Below, in pieces: positions 56,473-64,000 of a DNA stretch of 64,000 bases. The stretch is from assembly GCF_002214185.1 (NCBI RefSeq), contig NZ_CP022161.1:1921767-1985766 (forward strand), read 5' to 3'. How positions within the stretch are numbered: position 1 is the first letter of the stretch; each line of letters begins with the position of its first letter. The notes under the pieces were generated by a model. The model did no database searches and had not been told where the DNA came from. It saw only the letters and a program-made list of their open reading frames with translations. The stretch is from Streptomyces capitiformicae (lineage in GTDB: Bacteria; Actinomycetota; Actinomycetes; Streptomycetales; Streptomycetaceae). A program made the position numbers and the translations under genes.

Positions 56473-57654
56473 ATGCGTTTCTCACATCGGCAGCGCCTGC
56501 TCGCTGCCACCGGATTCGTCGCGGCCCTCGCGCTGACCGCGACCGCCTGCGACTCGGGCGACACGAGCGCGAGCGACAAGCCCGATTCCGCCGCCTCCCG
56601 CACCGCCGACAAGGACGGGGATGGCATTCCCGACGTCATCGCCGACAAGCTCCAGGAGTACGGCATCGACGTCGACGACTGGCAGGACGGCGGCTGGAAG
56701 GACTGGGACAAGGACAAGTGGCTCAGTGAGGCCAAGGACTTCGTCAACCCGGTGATCGAGGATCTGTGGGACGCGGAGCGGATGCGCGACGCCGAGGAGC
56801 CGGCGAGGACCCTCTCACCCCAGGACGCCTCCGTCGATCAGGGCGTCAGTGACCCCGTTCCGGCGCCGGTCCAGGCCACGCCCGAGAGGACGCCGTACCA
56901 CGAGAACGCCGGCCCGGTCGGCAAGATCTTCTTCGACTCTCCCGAGGGCTCGATGGTCTGTTCGGGCACGGTCGTCTCCGATGTGAACCGTCCGGGGAGG
57001 TCCAACCTCGTGTGGACCGCGGGCCACTGTGTGCACGCCGGCGCCAACGGCGGCTGGTACCGCAACATCGTCTTCGTGCCCGCCTACAACGACCTGGGCA
57101 GGTCCGAGGAGGAGCTGGCCGCGGGCACCGCCGCCGAGGACATCGCCCCGTTCGGGCAGTGGTGGGCGGACTGGGCCGCGGCCTCGGACGAGTGGATCGC
57201 GGGCGGCTCCGGCGAGGGCGGCGCCGGTGCGGCGTACGACTACGCGGTCCTGCATGTGAAGCCGGAGTCGGGCGACGAGTCGTTGGAGGAGCGTGTCGGT
57301 GGGGCCCTGGACGTGGACTTCTCCGGTCCGTCCGCGACCGAGGTCGACGCGATGGGCGCATGGGGTTACCCGGCGGCACCGCCGTACAACGGTCTGACCA
57401 TGTTCCGCTGCATCGACCGGCCGGGGCGGCTCTCCCTCGACCCGTCCCTGCCCACGATGTACCGCATCGGCTGCACCATGACCGGCGGTTCGTCCGGCGG
57501 CGGCTGGTTCCGCATGGCCGACGACGGCGAGCCCCGGCTCATCTCCAACACGTCGATCGGCCCGGCCGACGACACCTGGCTCGCGGGACCGAAGTTGGGT
57601 GAGGGGGCCAAGGCGTTGTACGACGACATGAGTACGTCGTACGGGGGTCAGTGA
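56473..57654 (+). CDS. Secreted lipoprotein serine protease, trypsin-like fold, paralogue 2
   Basis: 393 residues, clearly a duplicate of the upstream gene. Lipobox LTATAC with Cys26. A calcium-loop-like DKDGDGIPDVI opens the acidic tryptophan-rich segment (YGIDVDDWQDGGWKDWDKD ... VNPVIEDLWD). The triad residues are in VWTAGHCVHAG, YDYAVLHV and TGGSSGGGW, as in paralogue 1. The DxDGD loop is absent from paralogue 1. ATG 56473 fits the signal peptide. A terminator hairpin lies about 245 bases downstream. Confidence 0.88.
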   Translation: MRFSHRQRLLAATGFVAALALTATACDSGDTSASDKPDSAASRTADKDGDGIPDVIADKLQEYGIDVDDWQDGGWKDWDKDKWLSEAKDFVNPVIEDLWDAERMRDAEEPARTLSPQDASVDQGVSDPVPAPVQATPERTPYHENAGPVGKIFFDSPEGSMVCSGTVVSDVNRPGRSNLVWTAGHCVHAGANGGWYRNIVFVPAYNDLGRSEEELAAGTAAEDIAPFGQWWADWAAASDEWIAGGSGEGGAGAAYDYAVLHVKPESGDESLEERVGGALDVDFSGPSATEVDAMGAWGYPAAPPYNGLTMFRCIDRPGRLSLDPSLPTMYRIGCTMTGGSSGGGWFRMADDGEPRLISNTSIGPADDTWLAGPKLGEGAKALYDDMSTSYGGQ

Positions 57655-57899
57655 GTGTTGGTCGGGCCAGGGCTGGGGCGGCGGGGCGTGATTGCGGGGT
57701 CAGCTGTTCGTGGCGTGAGGCCGCCGGGACCGCAACACCACCCCGGTCAGTGAGAGGCGGCGGCCATCACGAGCGGGGCGCCCGCCGGGACCACGAGCAG
57801 ACCCGGCGCAAGGAGTTCGTCCGCTTCTGCGAAATCGAGACCTCCCCCGGTTACGAGGTCAAGGAGAAGACCGCGTAGCGCGGGGGACGGACGGGGGGT

Positions 57900-57933
57900 G
57901 TGCGGGGGTACCAAGCGGCCGGTGCCCCCGCAC
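57900..57933 (+). terminator. Terminator hairpin on the protease 2 side
   Basis: GTGCGGGGGTACC pairs with GGTGCCCCCGCAC around AAGCGGCC; one T:G wobble in a 13-bp stem. Confidence 0.8.
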
Positions 57934-57938
57934 AGGCC

Positions 57939-57972
57939 GAAGGCCCGCCCCTCGGCGGAGGAGCGGGCCTTC
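57939..57972 (-). terminator. hflX terminator hairpin
   Basis: GAAGGCCCGC and GCGGGCCTTC form a 10-bp stem with a 14-base loop, 56 bases past the hflX stop. Confidence 0.82.
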
Positions 57973-58028
57973 AGGACGTACATGTGCCTACCGCGTACGG
58001 CGAATCAGGCCGTCAGGCCCTCAGGCCC

Positions 58029-59525
58029 TCAGGCCGTCGACACCGGAACATACGGCGCCAGATCCGCAGCCAGCTCCTCGTGCACCCGCGCCTTGAGCAG
58101 GGTGCCCTCCGGGGTGTGCTCCTCGGAGATCACCTCACCCTCGGTGTGGGCGCGGGCGACGAGCTTGCCGTGCGTGTAGGGCACGAGCGCCACGATCTCG
58201 ACCGAGGGACGCGGCAGCTCGTTGTCGATCAGCGCGAGCAGTTCGTCGACACCCTGGCCGGTGCGGGCCGAGACAGCGATGGAACGCTTCTCGATCCGCA
58301 GCAGCCGCTGGAGCACCAGTGGGTCGGCCGCGTCCGCCTTGTTGATCACCACGATCTCGGGCACGTCGGTCGCGCCCACGTCACGGATGACCTCGCGTAC
58401 GGCGGCCAGCTGCTCCTCCGGCGACGGGTGCGAACCGTCGACCACGTGCACGATCAGGTCGGAGTCGCCGACCTCCTCCATCGTGGAGCGGAACGCCTCG
58501 ACGAGGTGGTGCGGCAGGTGGCGTACAAAGCCGACGGTGTCCGCCAGCGTGTACAACCGCCCGCTCGGGGTCTCGGCCCGGCGCACAGTCGGGTCGAGGG
58601 TCGCGAACAGGGCGTTCTCGACCAGCACGCCCGCGCCGGTGAGACGGTTGAGCAGGGAGGACTTGCCCGCGTTGGTGTAGCCCGCGATGGCGACAGAAGG
58701 CACCTTGTTGCGTCGGCGCTCCTGGCGCTTGATCTCGCGGCCGGTCTTCATCTCCGCGATCTCCCGGCGCATCTTCGCCATCTTCTCGCGGATCCGACGC
58801 CGGTCGGTCTCGATCTTGGTCTCACCGGGACCACGGGTGGCCAGGCCGCCGCCCTTGCCGCCGCCCATCTGCCGGGACAGCGACTGACCCCAGCCTCGCA
58901 GTCGCGGCAGCATGTACTGCATCTGCGCGAGCGCGACCTGCGCCTTGCCCTCTCGGGACTTGGCGTGCTGGGCGAAGATGTCGAGGATCAGGGCCGTACG
59001 GTCGATGACCTTGACCTTGACGACGTCTTCGAGGTGGATGAGCTGACCGGGGCTGAGCTCACCGTCGCAGATGACGGTGTCGGCGCCCGATTCGAGGACG
59101 ATGTCCCGCAACTCGTTGGCCTTGCCGGAGCCGATGTAGGTGGCCGCGTCCGGCTTGTCGCGGCGCTGGATCACGCCGTCGAGCACGAGGGCGCCCGCGG
59201 TCTCCGCGAGGGCGGCCAGCTCGGCCAGCGAGTTCTCCGCGTCCTGCACGGTTCCCGAGGTCCAGACACCGACGAGTACAACCCGCTCCAGGCGGAGCTG
59301 GCGGTACTCGACCTCGGTGACGTCCTCGAGCTCGGTGGAGAGGCCCGCGACACGGCGCAGGGCCGCGCGCTCGGAGCGGTCGAACTGGTCGCCGTCCCGC
59401 TCTCCGTCGATCTCGAAGCTCCAGGCGACGTCCTCTTCCATCAGGGCATCGGCCCGAAGACCTTCGGGATTGTTCTGCGCGAAGGCGCGCTGTGCGGCCT
59501 GGGAAGGGGAAGAAGAGGAGGTCAT
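58029..59525 (-). CDS. hflX: GTPase HflX (ribosome-associated)
   Basis: 498 residues. The HflX N-terminal domain (about 75-270) has GTVQDAENSLAELAALAETAG split over two elements, YIGSGKANEL and the glycine-rich MGGGKGGGLATRGPGETK. The G domain follows with GYTNAGKS (G1), DTVGFVRHLPHHLVE (G3) and NKADA (G4). HflX splits stalled ribosomes after stress. The ATG (59523-59525) gives MTSSSSPSQ; an ATG 21 codons upstream has no support. N-terminus about 60 residues longer than the E. coli protein. Confidence 0.95.
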   Translation of the reverse strand: MTSSSSPSQAAQRAFAQNNPEGLRADALMEEDVAWSFEIDGERDGDQFDRSERAALRRVAGLSTELEDVTEVEYRQLRLERVVLVGVWTSGTVQDAENSLAELAALAETAGALVLDGVIQRRDKPDAATYIGSGKANELRDIVLESGADTVICDGELSPGQLIHLEDVVKVKVIDRTALILDIFAQHAKSREGKAQVALAQMQYMLPRLRGWGQSLSRQMGGGKGGGLATRGPGETKIETDRRRIREKMAKMRREIAEMKTGREIKRQERRRNKVPSVAIAGYTNAGKSSLLNRLTGAGVLVENALFATLDPTVRRAETPSGRLYTLADTVGFVRHLPHHLVEAFRSTMEEVGDSDLIVHVVDGSHPSPEEQLAAVREVIRDVGATDVPEIVVINKADAADPLVLQRLLRIEKRSIAVSARTGQGVDELLALIDNELPRPSVEIVALVPYTHGKLVARAHTEGEVISEEHTPEGTLLKARVHEELAADLAPYVPVSTA

Positions 59526-59823
59526 TGGGTCCTTACGTCGATGGGGATACCGATGTGGTGACGGATCACGACCCGTCACTGGCGACAACGCCCGGGGCGC
59601 CCGGGAGATTCCCCGAACCGCCTCCGGCCGACCCTGAACCCGCCCCTAGGGGATCGGGCCCGTTCATCGGATCGGAGGTGGGCCGCGCCGCCGACTCGAA
59701 GATGGTCGCACGGCACGCCCCGTCTCGTCACCCAGGTTATTCCCGTCCGTACCCGGGTGCCGATCCGTCCACACCCGAGTGGTGTCCGTTCCCCACCTCA
59801 CCCGGACTGCGAATGTCCACCGC

Positions 59824-61317
59824 CTACCGCTTGGCGGAAGCCCGCGCCGTACTCGACTTCCACTCCGGGTGCCCCGGCATCGGGGGCGTCTTCTCCTGGT
59901 AGAGCCAGGCGTGGAAGAAGCCGTCGAGGTCACGTCCGGTGACGCGGGAGGCGAGCTCCTGGAAGTCGGCGGTCGAAGCGACACCGTCCCGGTGGATGCC
60001 GACCCAGGTCCGCTGCAGCCGCTCGAAGGCGGGGCGGCCGATCTCCTCGCGCAGGGCATAGAGGACGAGCGCGGCACCGTCGTAGACATTGGCCCGGAAG
60101 ATGCCGATCTTCTGGCCGGTCTCGGGTGCCTTCGGCGCCCCCGGCGGCCCCCCGGCGGCGCGCCAGCGGTCGGACGCACCGTAGGCCTCCTTCATGCGCT
60201 CCTCCATGGGCCGGGCGGCCTTCTCCTCGGCGTACAGGGCCTCGTACCAGGTGGCGTGCCCCTCGTTCAGCCACAGGTCGGACCAGGTGCGCGGGCTGAC
60301 ACTGTTGCCGAACCACTGGTGGGCGAGCTCGTGCACCATGAGCGACTCGACGTACCACTTGGGGTACTCGGGGCGCGTGAAGATGTCTCTCTCGAAGAGA
60401 GAGAGGGTCTGCGTCTCCAGCTCGAACCCGGTCTGCGCCTCCGCGATCAGCACTCCGTACGTCTCGAAGGGGTACCGTCCGACCTTCTTCTCCATCCACT
60501 CGATCTGGGCCGGTGTCTTCTTCAGCCACGGTTCGAGCTTCTTGCGGTCCTTCGCGGGGACCACGTCACGGACGGGCAGGTTGTCGGGCCCTGTCCGGTG
60601 GAGGACCGCGGAGCGGCCGATGGAGATCTGGGCCAGTTCGGTGGCCATGGGGTGCTGGGTGCGGTACGTCCAGGTGGTGGTCCCGGGGGCACGGCCCGTC
60701 CCGGCCGCGAGGCCGTTGGAGACGGCCGTGTAGCCGTCGGGAACGGTGACACGGACGGTGAACATCGCCTTGTCGGAGGGGTGGTCGTTACAGGGGAAGA
60801 CCACATGCGCGGCATCGGCCTGGTTGGCCATGGCGAGCCCGTCCGCGGTCCGTACCCAGCCGCCCTGCTCGTCGCCGGTGTACACGGGGTTGCTGGTGTG
60901 CCGCACGGTGATGCGTACCCGGCTGCCCTGGGGGAGCGACTCCGGGGGCGTGATCACCAGGTCCTCTCCCGCGCTCGTGAAGGAGGCGGGTGCCCCGTCG
61001 ACCTCGACGGAGCGCACCTTCCCGTGCGAGAAGTCAAGATTGACCAGTTCCAGCGGGGAGGTCGTCCGGGCGTCGATCGTGGTGACGGCTGTGAGCGGCT
61101 CACGGTTACTGCCGGGATAGGTGAAGGCGAGGTCGTACGCCTCCACGTCGTAACCCGGATTGCCGAGGTACGGGAAGAGCCGGTCGCCGATGCCGAGGGG
61201 GACGGCGGGCGAGGGCGCGCTCGCGGCGATCAGGCAGACGGAGACGGCGGAGGCGAGCAGCGCCGCCTTGGTACGGCGGGCCCTGGGGCGAAGCCAGGGG
61301 CGGAGGGTGAGCGGCAT
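59824..61317 (-). CDS. Secreted M1 family zinc aminopeptidase
   Basis: 497 residues. A signal peptide or anchor (about 15-38) precedes the N-terminal beta-sandwich (about 50-235) and catalytic domain. The zinc site is HELAHQW with the third ligand Glu in NEGHATWYE 18 residues later. The usual exopeptidase GAMEN box reads TGFELETQT, as in a short bacterial M1 group. The C-terminal helical domain of large aminopeptidases is missing, so the protein is short for M1. ATG 61317 has the arginine-rich start of a secretion signal. Confidence 0.9.
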   Translation of the reverse strand: MPLTLRPWLRPRARRTKAALLASAVSVCLIAASAPSPAVPLGIGDRLFPYLGNPGYDVEAYDLAFTYPGSNREPLTAVTTIDARTTSPLELVNLDFSHGKVRSVEVDGAPASFTSAGEDLVITPPESLPQGSRVRITVRHTSNPVYTGDEQGGWVRTADGLAMANQADAAHVVFPCNDHPSDKAMFTVRVTVPDGYTAVSNGLAAGTGRAPGTTTWTYRTQHPMATELAQISIGRSAVLHRTGPDNLPVRDVVPAKDRKKLEPWLKKTPAQIEWMEKKVGRYPFETYGVLIAEAQTGFELETQTLSLFERDIFTRPEYPKWYVESLMVHELAHQWFGNSVSPRTWSDLWLNEGHATWYEALYAEEKAARPMEERMKEAYGASDRWRAAGGPPGAPKAPETGQKIGIFRANVYDGAALVLYALREEIGRPAFERLQRTWVGIHRDGVASTADFQELASRVTGRDLDGFFHAWLYQEKTPPMPGHPEWKSSTARASAKR

Positions 61318-61364
61318 GGACCACGGCTACCAGCGCGCTCCCCCGCCGCGGTGACGACTCGCAG

Positions 61365-61388
61365 CGGGCCCACTCGAACGAGGGCCCG
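61365..61388 (-). terminator. rshA terminator hairpin
   Basis: CGGGCCC and GGGCCCG form a seven-bp GC stem with a 10-base loop, just past the RSH stop codon. Confidence 0.6.
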
Positions 61389-61394
61389 TCGGCG

Positions 61395-63563
61395 TCACTG
61401 TGCCGCGGCCGCCGCCTGGTGCTGCGCGCGTCCCACGTCGTACACACCCGGCACGTTCCGCATGGCCCGCATCAGGCCCGGGAGGTGTGCCGCGTCCGGG
61501 AGTTGCAGGGTGTAGGTGTGCCGGACGCGCTGCTGGGTCGGGGGCTCGACGGTGGCGGAGACGATGGCGACGCCCTCCAGGGCGATGGCCTCGGTGAGAT
61601 CGGCGAGCAGATGGGGCCGTTGGAAGGACTCGGCGACGAGGGTGACCCGGAACTCGGTGGTGTCCCCCCAGCGCACACCGACCGCAGCGCGCCCCAGGCC
61701 TTTCATGCGTGCCACGGCGGCACACTCGACGCGGTGCACGGTCACCACTCCCCCGCGGACGGCGAACCCGGTCACCTCGTCGGGTGGTACGGGCGTACAG
61801 CAGCCGGCGAGGCGTACGTTCGCCTCGGGTCGGCCGGCCACGACCACGGCGTTCACGGCGCCGGAGAAAGTGGTGGGCTCGTCGGGGGCGGGGCGGGGGG
61901 CCGGCGCCTCGTCCTTGAACTCGCCGCCCGGCGCCTCCTGCTCGTCGGCGGCGGGCGAGGGGTGGGTGGCGAGCCAGCGCTGGATGGCGATGCGCGCGCC
62001 GGGCGTGCGGGCGTGCTCCAGCCACTCCCTGGAGGGCTCCGAGGCCGGGTCCTGGCCCATGAGGAGCTGAACGGTGTCGCCGTCCTTCAGGACCGTACTC
62101 AGGGTCGCCAGGCGGCCGTTGACGCGGGCTCCGATGCAGGCGTGCGCGTCCTCGCCGTACTGCGCGTACGCGGCGTCCACGCAACTGGCGCCCTCGGGGA
62201 GCCCCAACGTGCCCCCGTCGGGCCGAAAGACGGTGATCTCACGGTCCTGGGCGAGGTCCTCACGCAGGGTGGACCAGAACATGTCGGCGTCCGGCGCGGC
62301 CTGCTGCCAGTCGAGGAGCCGGGAGAGCCAGCCGGGGCGCGTGGGGTCGACGCGCTCGCCCTCGCCGCCGACCCGCTCCCCGTCCGCCTGCTCCTCCGAA
62401 GGAGGAGCGTACGGATTGCCGAGCGCGACGACGCCGGCCTCGGCGACCTTGTGCATCTGGTGCGTACGGATGAGGACTTCGGCGACCTGGCCGTCCTCAC
62501 GGGCGACGGCCGTGTGCAGCGACTGGTACAGGTTGAACTTCGGTACGGCGATGAAGTCCTTGAACTCCGAGACGACCGGCGTCATGCAGGTGTGCAGCTC
62601 GCCGAGGACGGCGTAGCAGTCGGCGTCCTCGTTGACGAGGACCAGGAGGCGGCCGAAGTCGACGCCGCGCAACTGGCCGCGTTTGCGGGAGACCCGGTGC
62701 AGCGAGACGAAGTGCCGTGGTCTTATGAGGACTTCGGCCTGGATGCCGGCCTCGCGCAGGACCCCGCGCACCTCGTCGGAGATCTCGGCGAGCGGGTCGG
62801 TGTCCTGCGCGGCGTTGTCGACGATGAGTTCGCGGGTGTGCTCGTACTCCTCGGGGTGGAGGATCGCGAAGACGAGGTCCTCCAGTTCGGTCTTGAGCGC
62901 CTGGACGCCGAGCCGTTCGGCGAGCGGGATCAGCACGTCCCTGGTGACCTTGGCGATGCGTTCCTGCTTCTCGGGGCGCATCACGCCGAGGGTGCGCATG
63001 TTGTGCAGCCGGTCGGCAAGTTTGATCGACATCACGCGGACGTCGTTGCCGGTGGCGACGAGCATCTTGCGGAAGGTCTCGGGCTCGGCGGCGGCCCCGT
63101 AGTCCACCTTCTCCAACTTCGTGACACCGTCGACGAGATAACGCACCTCCTCGCCGAACTGCTCGCGCACCTGATCGAGCGTCACGTCCGTGTCCTCGAC
63201 GGTGTCGTGGAGCAGAGAGGCCGTCAGGGTCGTTGTCTCCGCGCCGAGTTCGGCGAGGATCAGCGTCACGGCGAGCGGGTGTGTGATGTACGGCTCACCG
63301 CTCTTGCGCATCTGACCGCGATGCGAGGACTCGGCGAGAACGTACGCCCGGCGCAGCGGATCCAGATCGGCGTCGGGGTGGTGGGCGCGGTGGGCCTCGA
63401 CGACATGGCTGATCGCGTCGGGCAACCGGTCACGGGTGGTCGGGCCCAGGAGTGCGGCGCGGCCCAGACGGCGCAGGTCGATACGAGGTCGGCCCTTCCT
63501 GCGGTGCGCTGTGGGCGGCGCAGGGGCGGGCGATACGGCGGGGTTCGTGGCCTCCGCGCTCAT
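61395..63563 (-). CDS. rshA: RelA/SpoT homologue, (p)ppGpp hydrolase with divergent synthetase site
   Basis: 722 residues. The hydrolase (HD) domain is intact: His81, His95, His119-Asp120 in LLHDTVEDTD, and the late SIKLADRLHNMRTL (179-192). The synthetase region (about 275-380) departs from the family: RPRHFVSLHRVSRKRG replaces the GRxKxxYSIxxKM motif, VDFGRLLVLV replaces the DLxAxRII motif, and KFNLYQSLH has Leu for the Gly of NGYQSLH. TGS (about 445-510) and ACT (about 635-710) domains follow. ATG 63561-63563 is chosen because GGAGG stands five bases before it; a GTG two codons earlier overlaps that site. Known in Streptomyces as the second RSH beside RelA. Confidence 0.93.
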   Translation of the reverse strand: MSAEATNPAVSPAPAPPTAHRRKGRPRIDLRRLGRAALLGPTTRDRLPDAISHVVEAHRAHHPDADLDPLRRAYVLAESSHRGQMRKSGEPYITHPLAVTLILAELGAETTTLTASLLHDTVEDTDVTLDQVREQFGEEVRYLVDGVTKLEKVDYGAAAEPETFRKMLVATGNDVRVMSIKLADRLHNMRTLGVMRPEKQERIAKVTRDVLIPLAERLGVQALKTELEDLVFAILHPEEYEHTRELIVDNAAQDTDPLAEISDEVRGVLREAGIQAEVLIRPRHFVSLHRVSRKRGQLRGVDFGRLLVLVNEDADCYAVLGELHTCMTPVVSEFKDFIAVPKFNLYQSLHTAVAREDGQVAEVLIRTHQMHKVAEAGVVALGNPYAPPSEEQADGERVGGEGERVDPTRPGWLSRLLDWQQAAPDADMFWSTLREDLAQDREITVFRPDGGTLGLPEGASCVDAAYAQYGEDAHACIGARVNGRLATLSTVLKDGDTVQLLMGQDPASEPSREWLEHARTPGARIAIQRWLATHPSPAADEQEAPGGEFKDEAPAPRPAPDEPTTFSGAVNAVVVAGRPEANVRLAGCCTPVPPDEVTGFAVRGGVVTVHRVECAAVARMKGLGRAAVGVRWGDTTEFRVTLVAESFQRPHLLADLTEAIALEGVAIVSATVEPPTQQRVRHTYTLQLPDAAHLPGLMRAMRNVPGVYDVGRAQHQAAAAAQ

Positions 63564-63860
63564 GGGCACCTCCGGCTGCGTGGACCGGCGGACGGGTATC
63601 CCAAGGCGTGCGGCGGCTCAGGGATCGTGTCGTTCCCCCGTCCGTGCCGGTGCTTGATGCTACCGAGCCCACCACGCCCGTCCGACCGCCTCTCGCCGAG
63701 CGTGAAACGGATCACCCATTCGAGCGAAGGTTCTGGCCTTTACGGTTTCGAGCCACCCGACCAGGTGCGCACCATGGATTCGAACCCCTGAACGGCGGTC
63801 GGGCTTGGATACATGCGGCACCCGAGGTCTATACGCCGCCATGTCAAGCCTGACGGCAGG

Positions 63861-64000
63861 TCAACCCGCGGCGCTTTCCAGCCACTTGGCGTCGATCTCG
63901 CCTTCGGCGACGATCACCGCGGGACCTGTCATCTCGATCTCGCCGTCAGGCCGTTCGGTGATCACCAGGGTTCCGCCGGGCACATCGACGGTGTACGTCG
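63861..64000 (-). CDS. dapF: Diaminopimelate epimerase, C-terminal end only
   Basis: The last 46 codons on the minus strand read VDVPGGTLVITERPDGEIEM, then TGPAVIVAEGEIDAKWLESA and a stop. The GGTLVI...G-E-I-MTGPA block is the C-terminal strand pair of DapF, which converts LL- to meso-diaminopimelate for lysine and peptidoglycan. Most of the gene, including both catalytic cysteines, lies outside the window. Gene order (RSH then dapF) also fits Streptomyces. Confidence 0.78.
   Translation of the reverse strand, partial: TYTVDVPGGTLVITERPDGEIEMTGPAVIVAEGEIDAKWLESAAG

Larger units (their letters stand above)
57655..58028. other. Region between protease 2 and hflX with two terminators
   Basis: 374 bases. 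The first 240 contain only short open frames (one, 57750-57878, ends in a charged stretch but has no ribosome binding site). The rest holds two strong hairpins, one for each convergent transcript. Confidence 0.6.

Noticed and set aside
57750..57878. Small plus-strand frame ending in a charged stretch (KEFVRFCEIETSPGYEVKEKTA region)
   Set aside because: No ribosome binding site, no recognised family, and it sits between a protease gene and its terminator. Kept only as a possibility.
63774..63790. GGTTCGAATCC-like T-loop sequence on the minus strand, suggesting a tRNA
   Set aside because: The bases around the loop do not pair into a T-stem, and no acceptor stem or anticodon arm can be built around it.

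Overview
The window is chromosomal DNA from a high-GC actinomycete, almost certainly a Streptomyces. Evidence: GC-rich throughout, extreme third-position GC codon use, frequent GTG and TTG starts, a 514-residue HrdB-type principal sigma factor with a lysine/alanine-rich N-terminal segment, a DmdR1-type iron box, an actinobacterial SOS box, and Streptomyces-typical families (DUF6082, DUF4192, DUF7455, a coenzyme-B12 class II ribonucleotide reductase paired with NrdR). The gene order (parC ... parE, hrdB ... recQ, rnhB ... nrdJ, nrdR, lexA ... hflX ... rshA, dapF) resembles a core-chromosome segment of Streptomyces. I see no insertion sequence, prophage, integrase, tRNA, rRNA or CRISPR array.

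Layout. 1-4 kb: an M23 cell-wall peptidase behind a cyclic di-AMP (ydaO-type) riboswitch, then an overlapping M16 peptidase pair. 4-8 kb: parC and a CobW/COG0523 metallochaperone GTPase. 8-10 kb: a DUF6082 membrane protein, a small unknown, and a sucrase/ferredoxin-like protein with an iron box at its start. 10-15 kb: a CitA/CitB-type two-component pair convergent with a DUF485 plus solute:sodium symporter pair, a probable sensing and uptake unit for small carboxylates. 15-21 kb: parE, DUF7455 protein, secreted trypsin-like protease and hrdB. 21-30 kb: a FadR-type regulator, an unusual ABC ATPase/permease fusion, an NrtR-like NUDIX regulator, a glycogen-debranching-like protein and a DUF4192 protein. 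30-37 kb: RecQ fused to a phosphoribosyltransferase-like domain, a helicase-remnant-like protein, rnhB, and a divergent TetR/DHA2 exporter pair with two palindromic operators. 37-42 kb: a DUF4173 membrane protein, ADP-ribosylglycohydrolase, histidine phosphatase, DUF4937 protein and TerD. 42-49.4 kb: a nucleotide-supply and DNA-damage block (nrdJ, nrdR, lexA, DinG-like helicase) with NrdR boxes and an SOS box. 49.7-54.5 kb: a compact NIS-siderophore gene set (acetyltransferase, IucA/IucC synthetase, diaminobutyrate-type aminotransferase). 55-57.7 kb: two paralogous secreted lipoprotein serine proteases separated by palindrome-bearing 21-bp repeats. 58-64 kb: hflX, an M1 peptidase, an RSH (p)ppGpp enzyme with a divergent synthetase site, and the C-terminal end of dapF.

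Most gene ends are marked by strong hairpins, several of them shared between convergent genes. Regulation readable from the DNA includes c-di-AMP (M23 peptidase), iron (sucrase/ferredoxin-like gene), NrdR (nrdRJ), LexA (lexA) and a TetR operator pair. The items I would follow up first are the siderophore gene set without a visible iron box, the tandem proteases with their repeat array, the RecQ-phosphoribosyltransferase fusion, the helicase-derived partner of rnhB, and the RSH with altered synthetase motifs.
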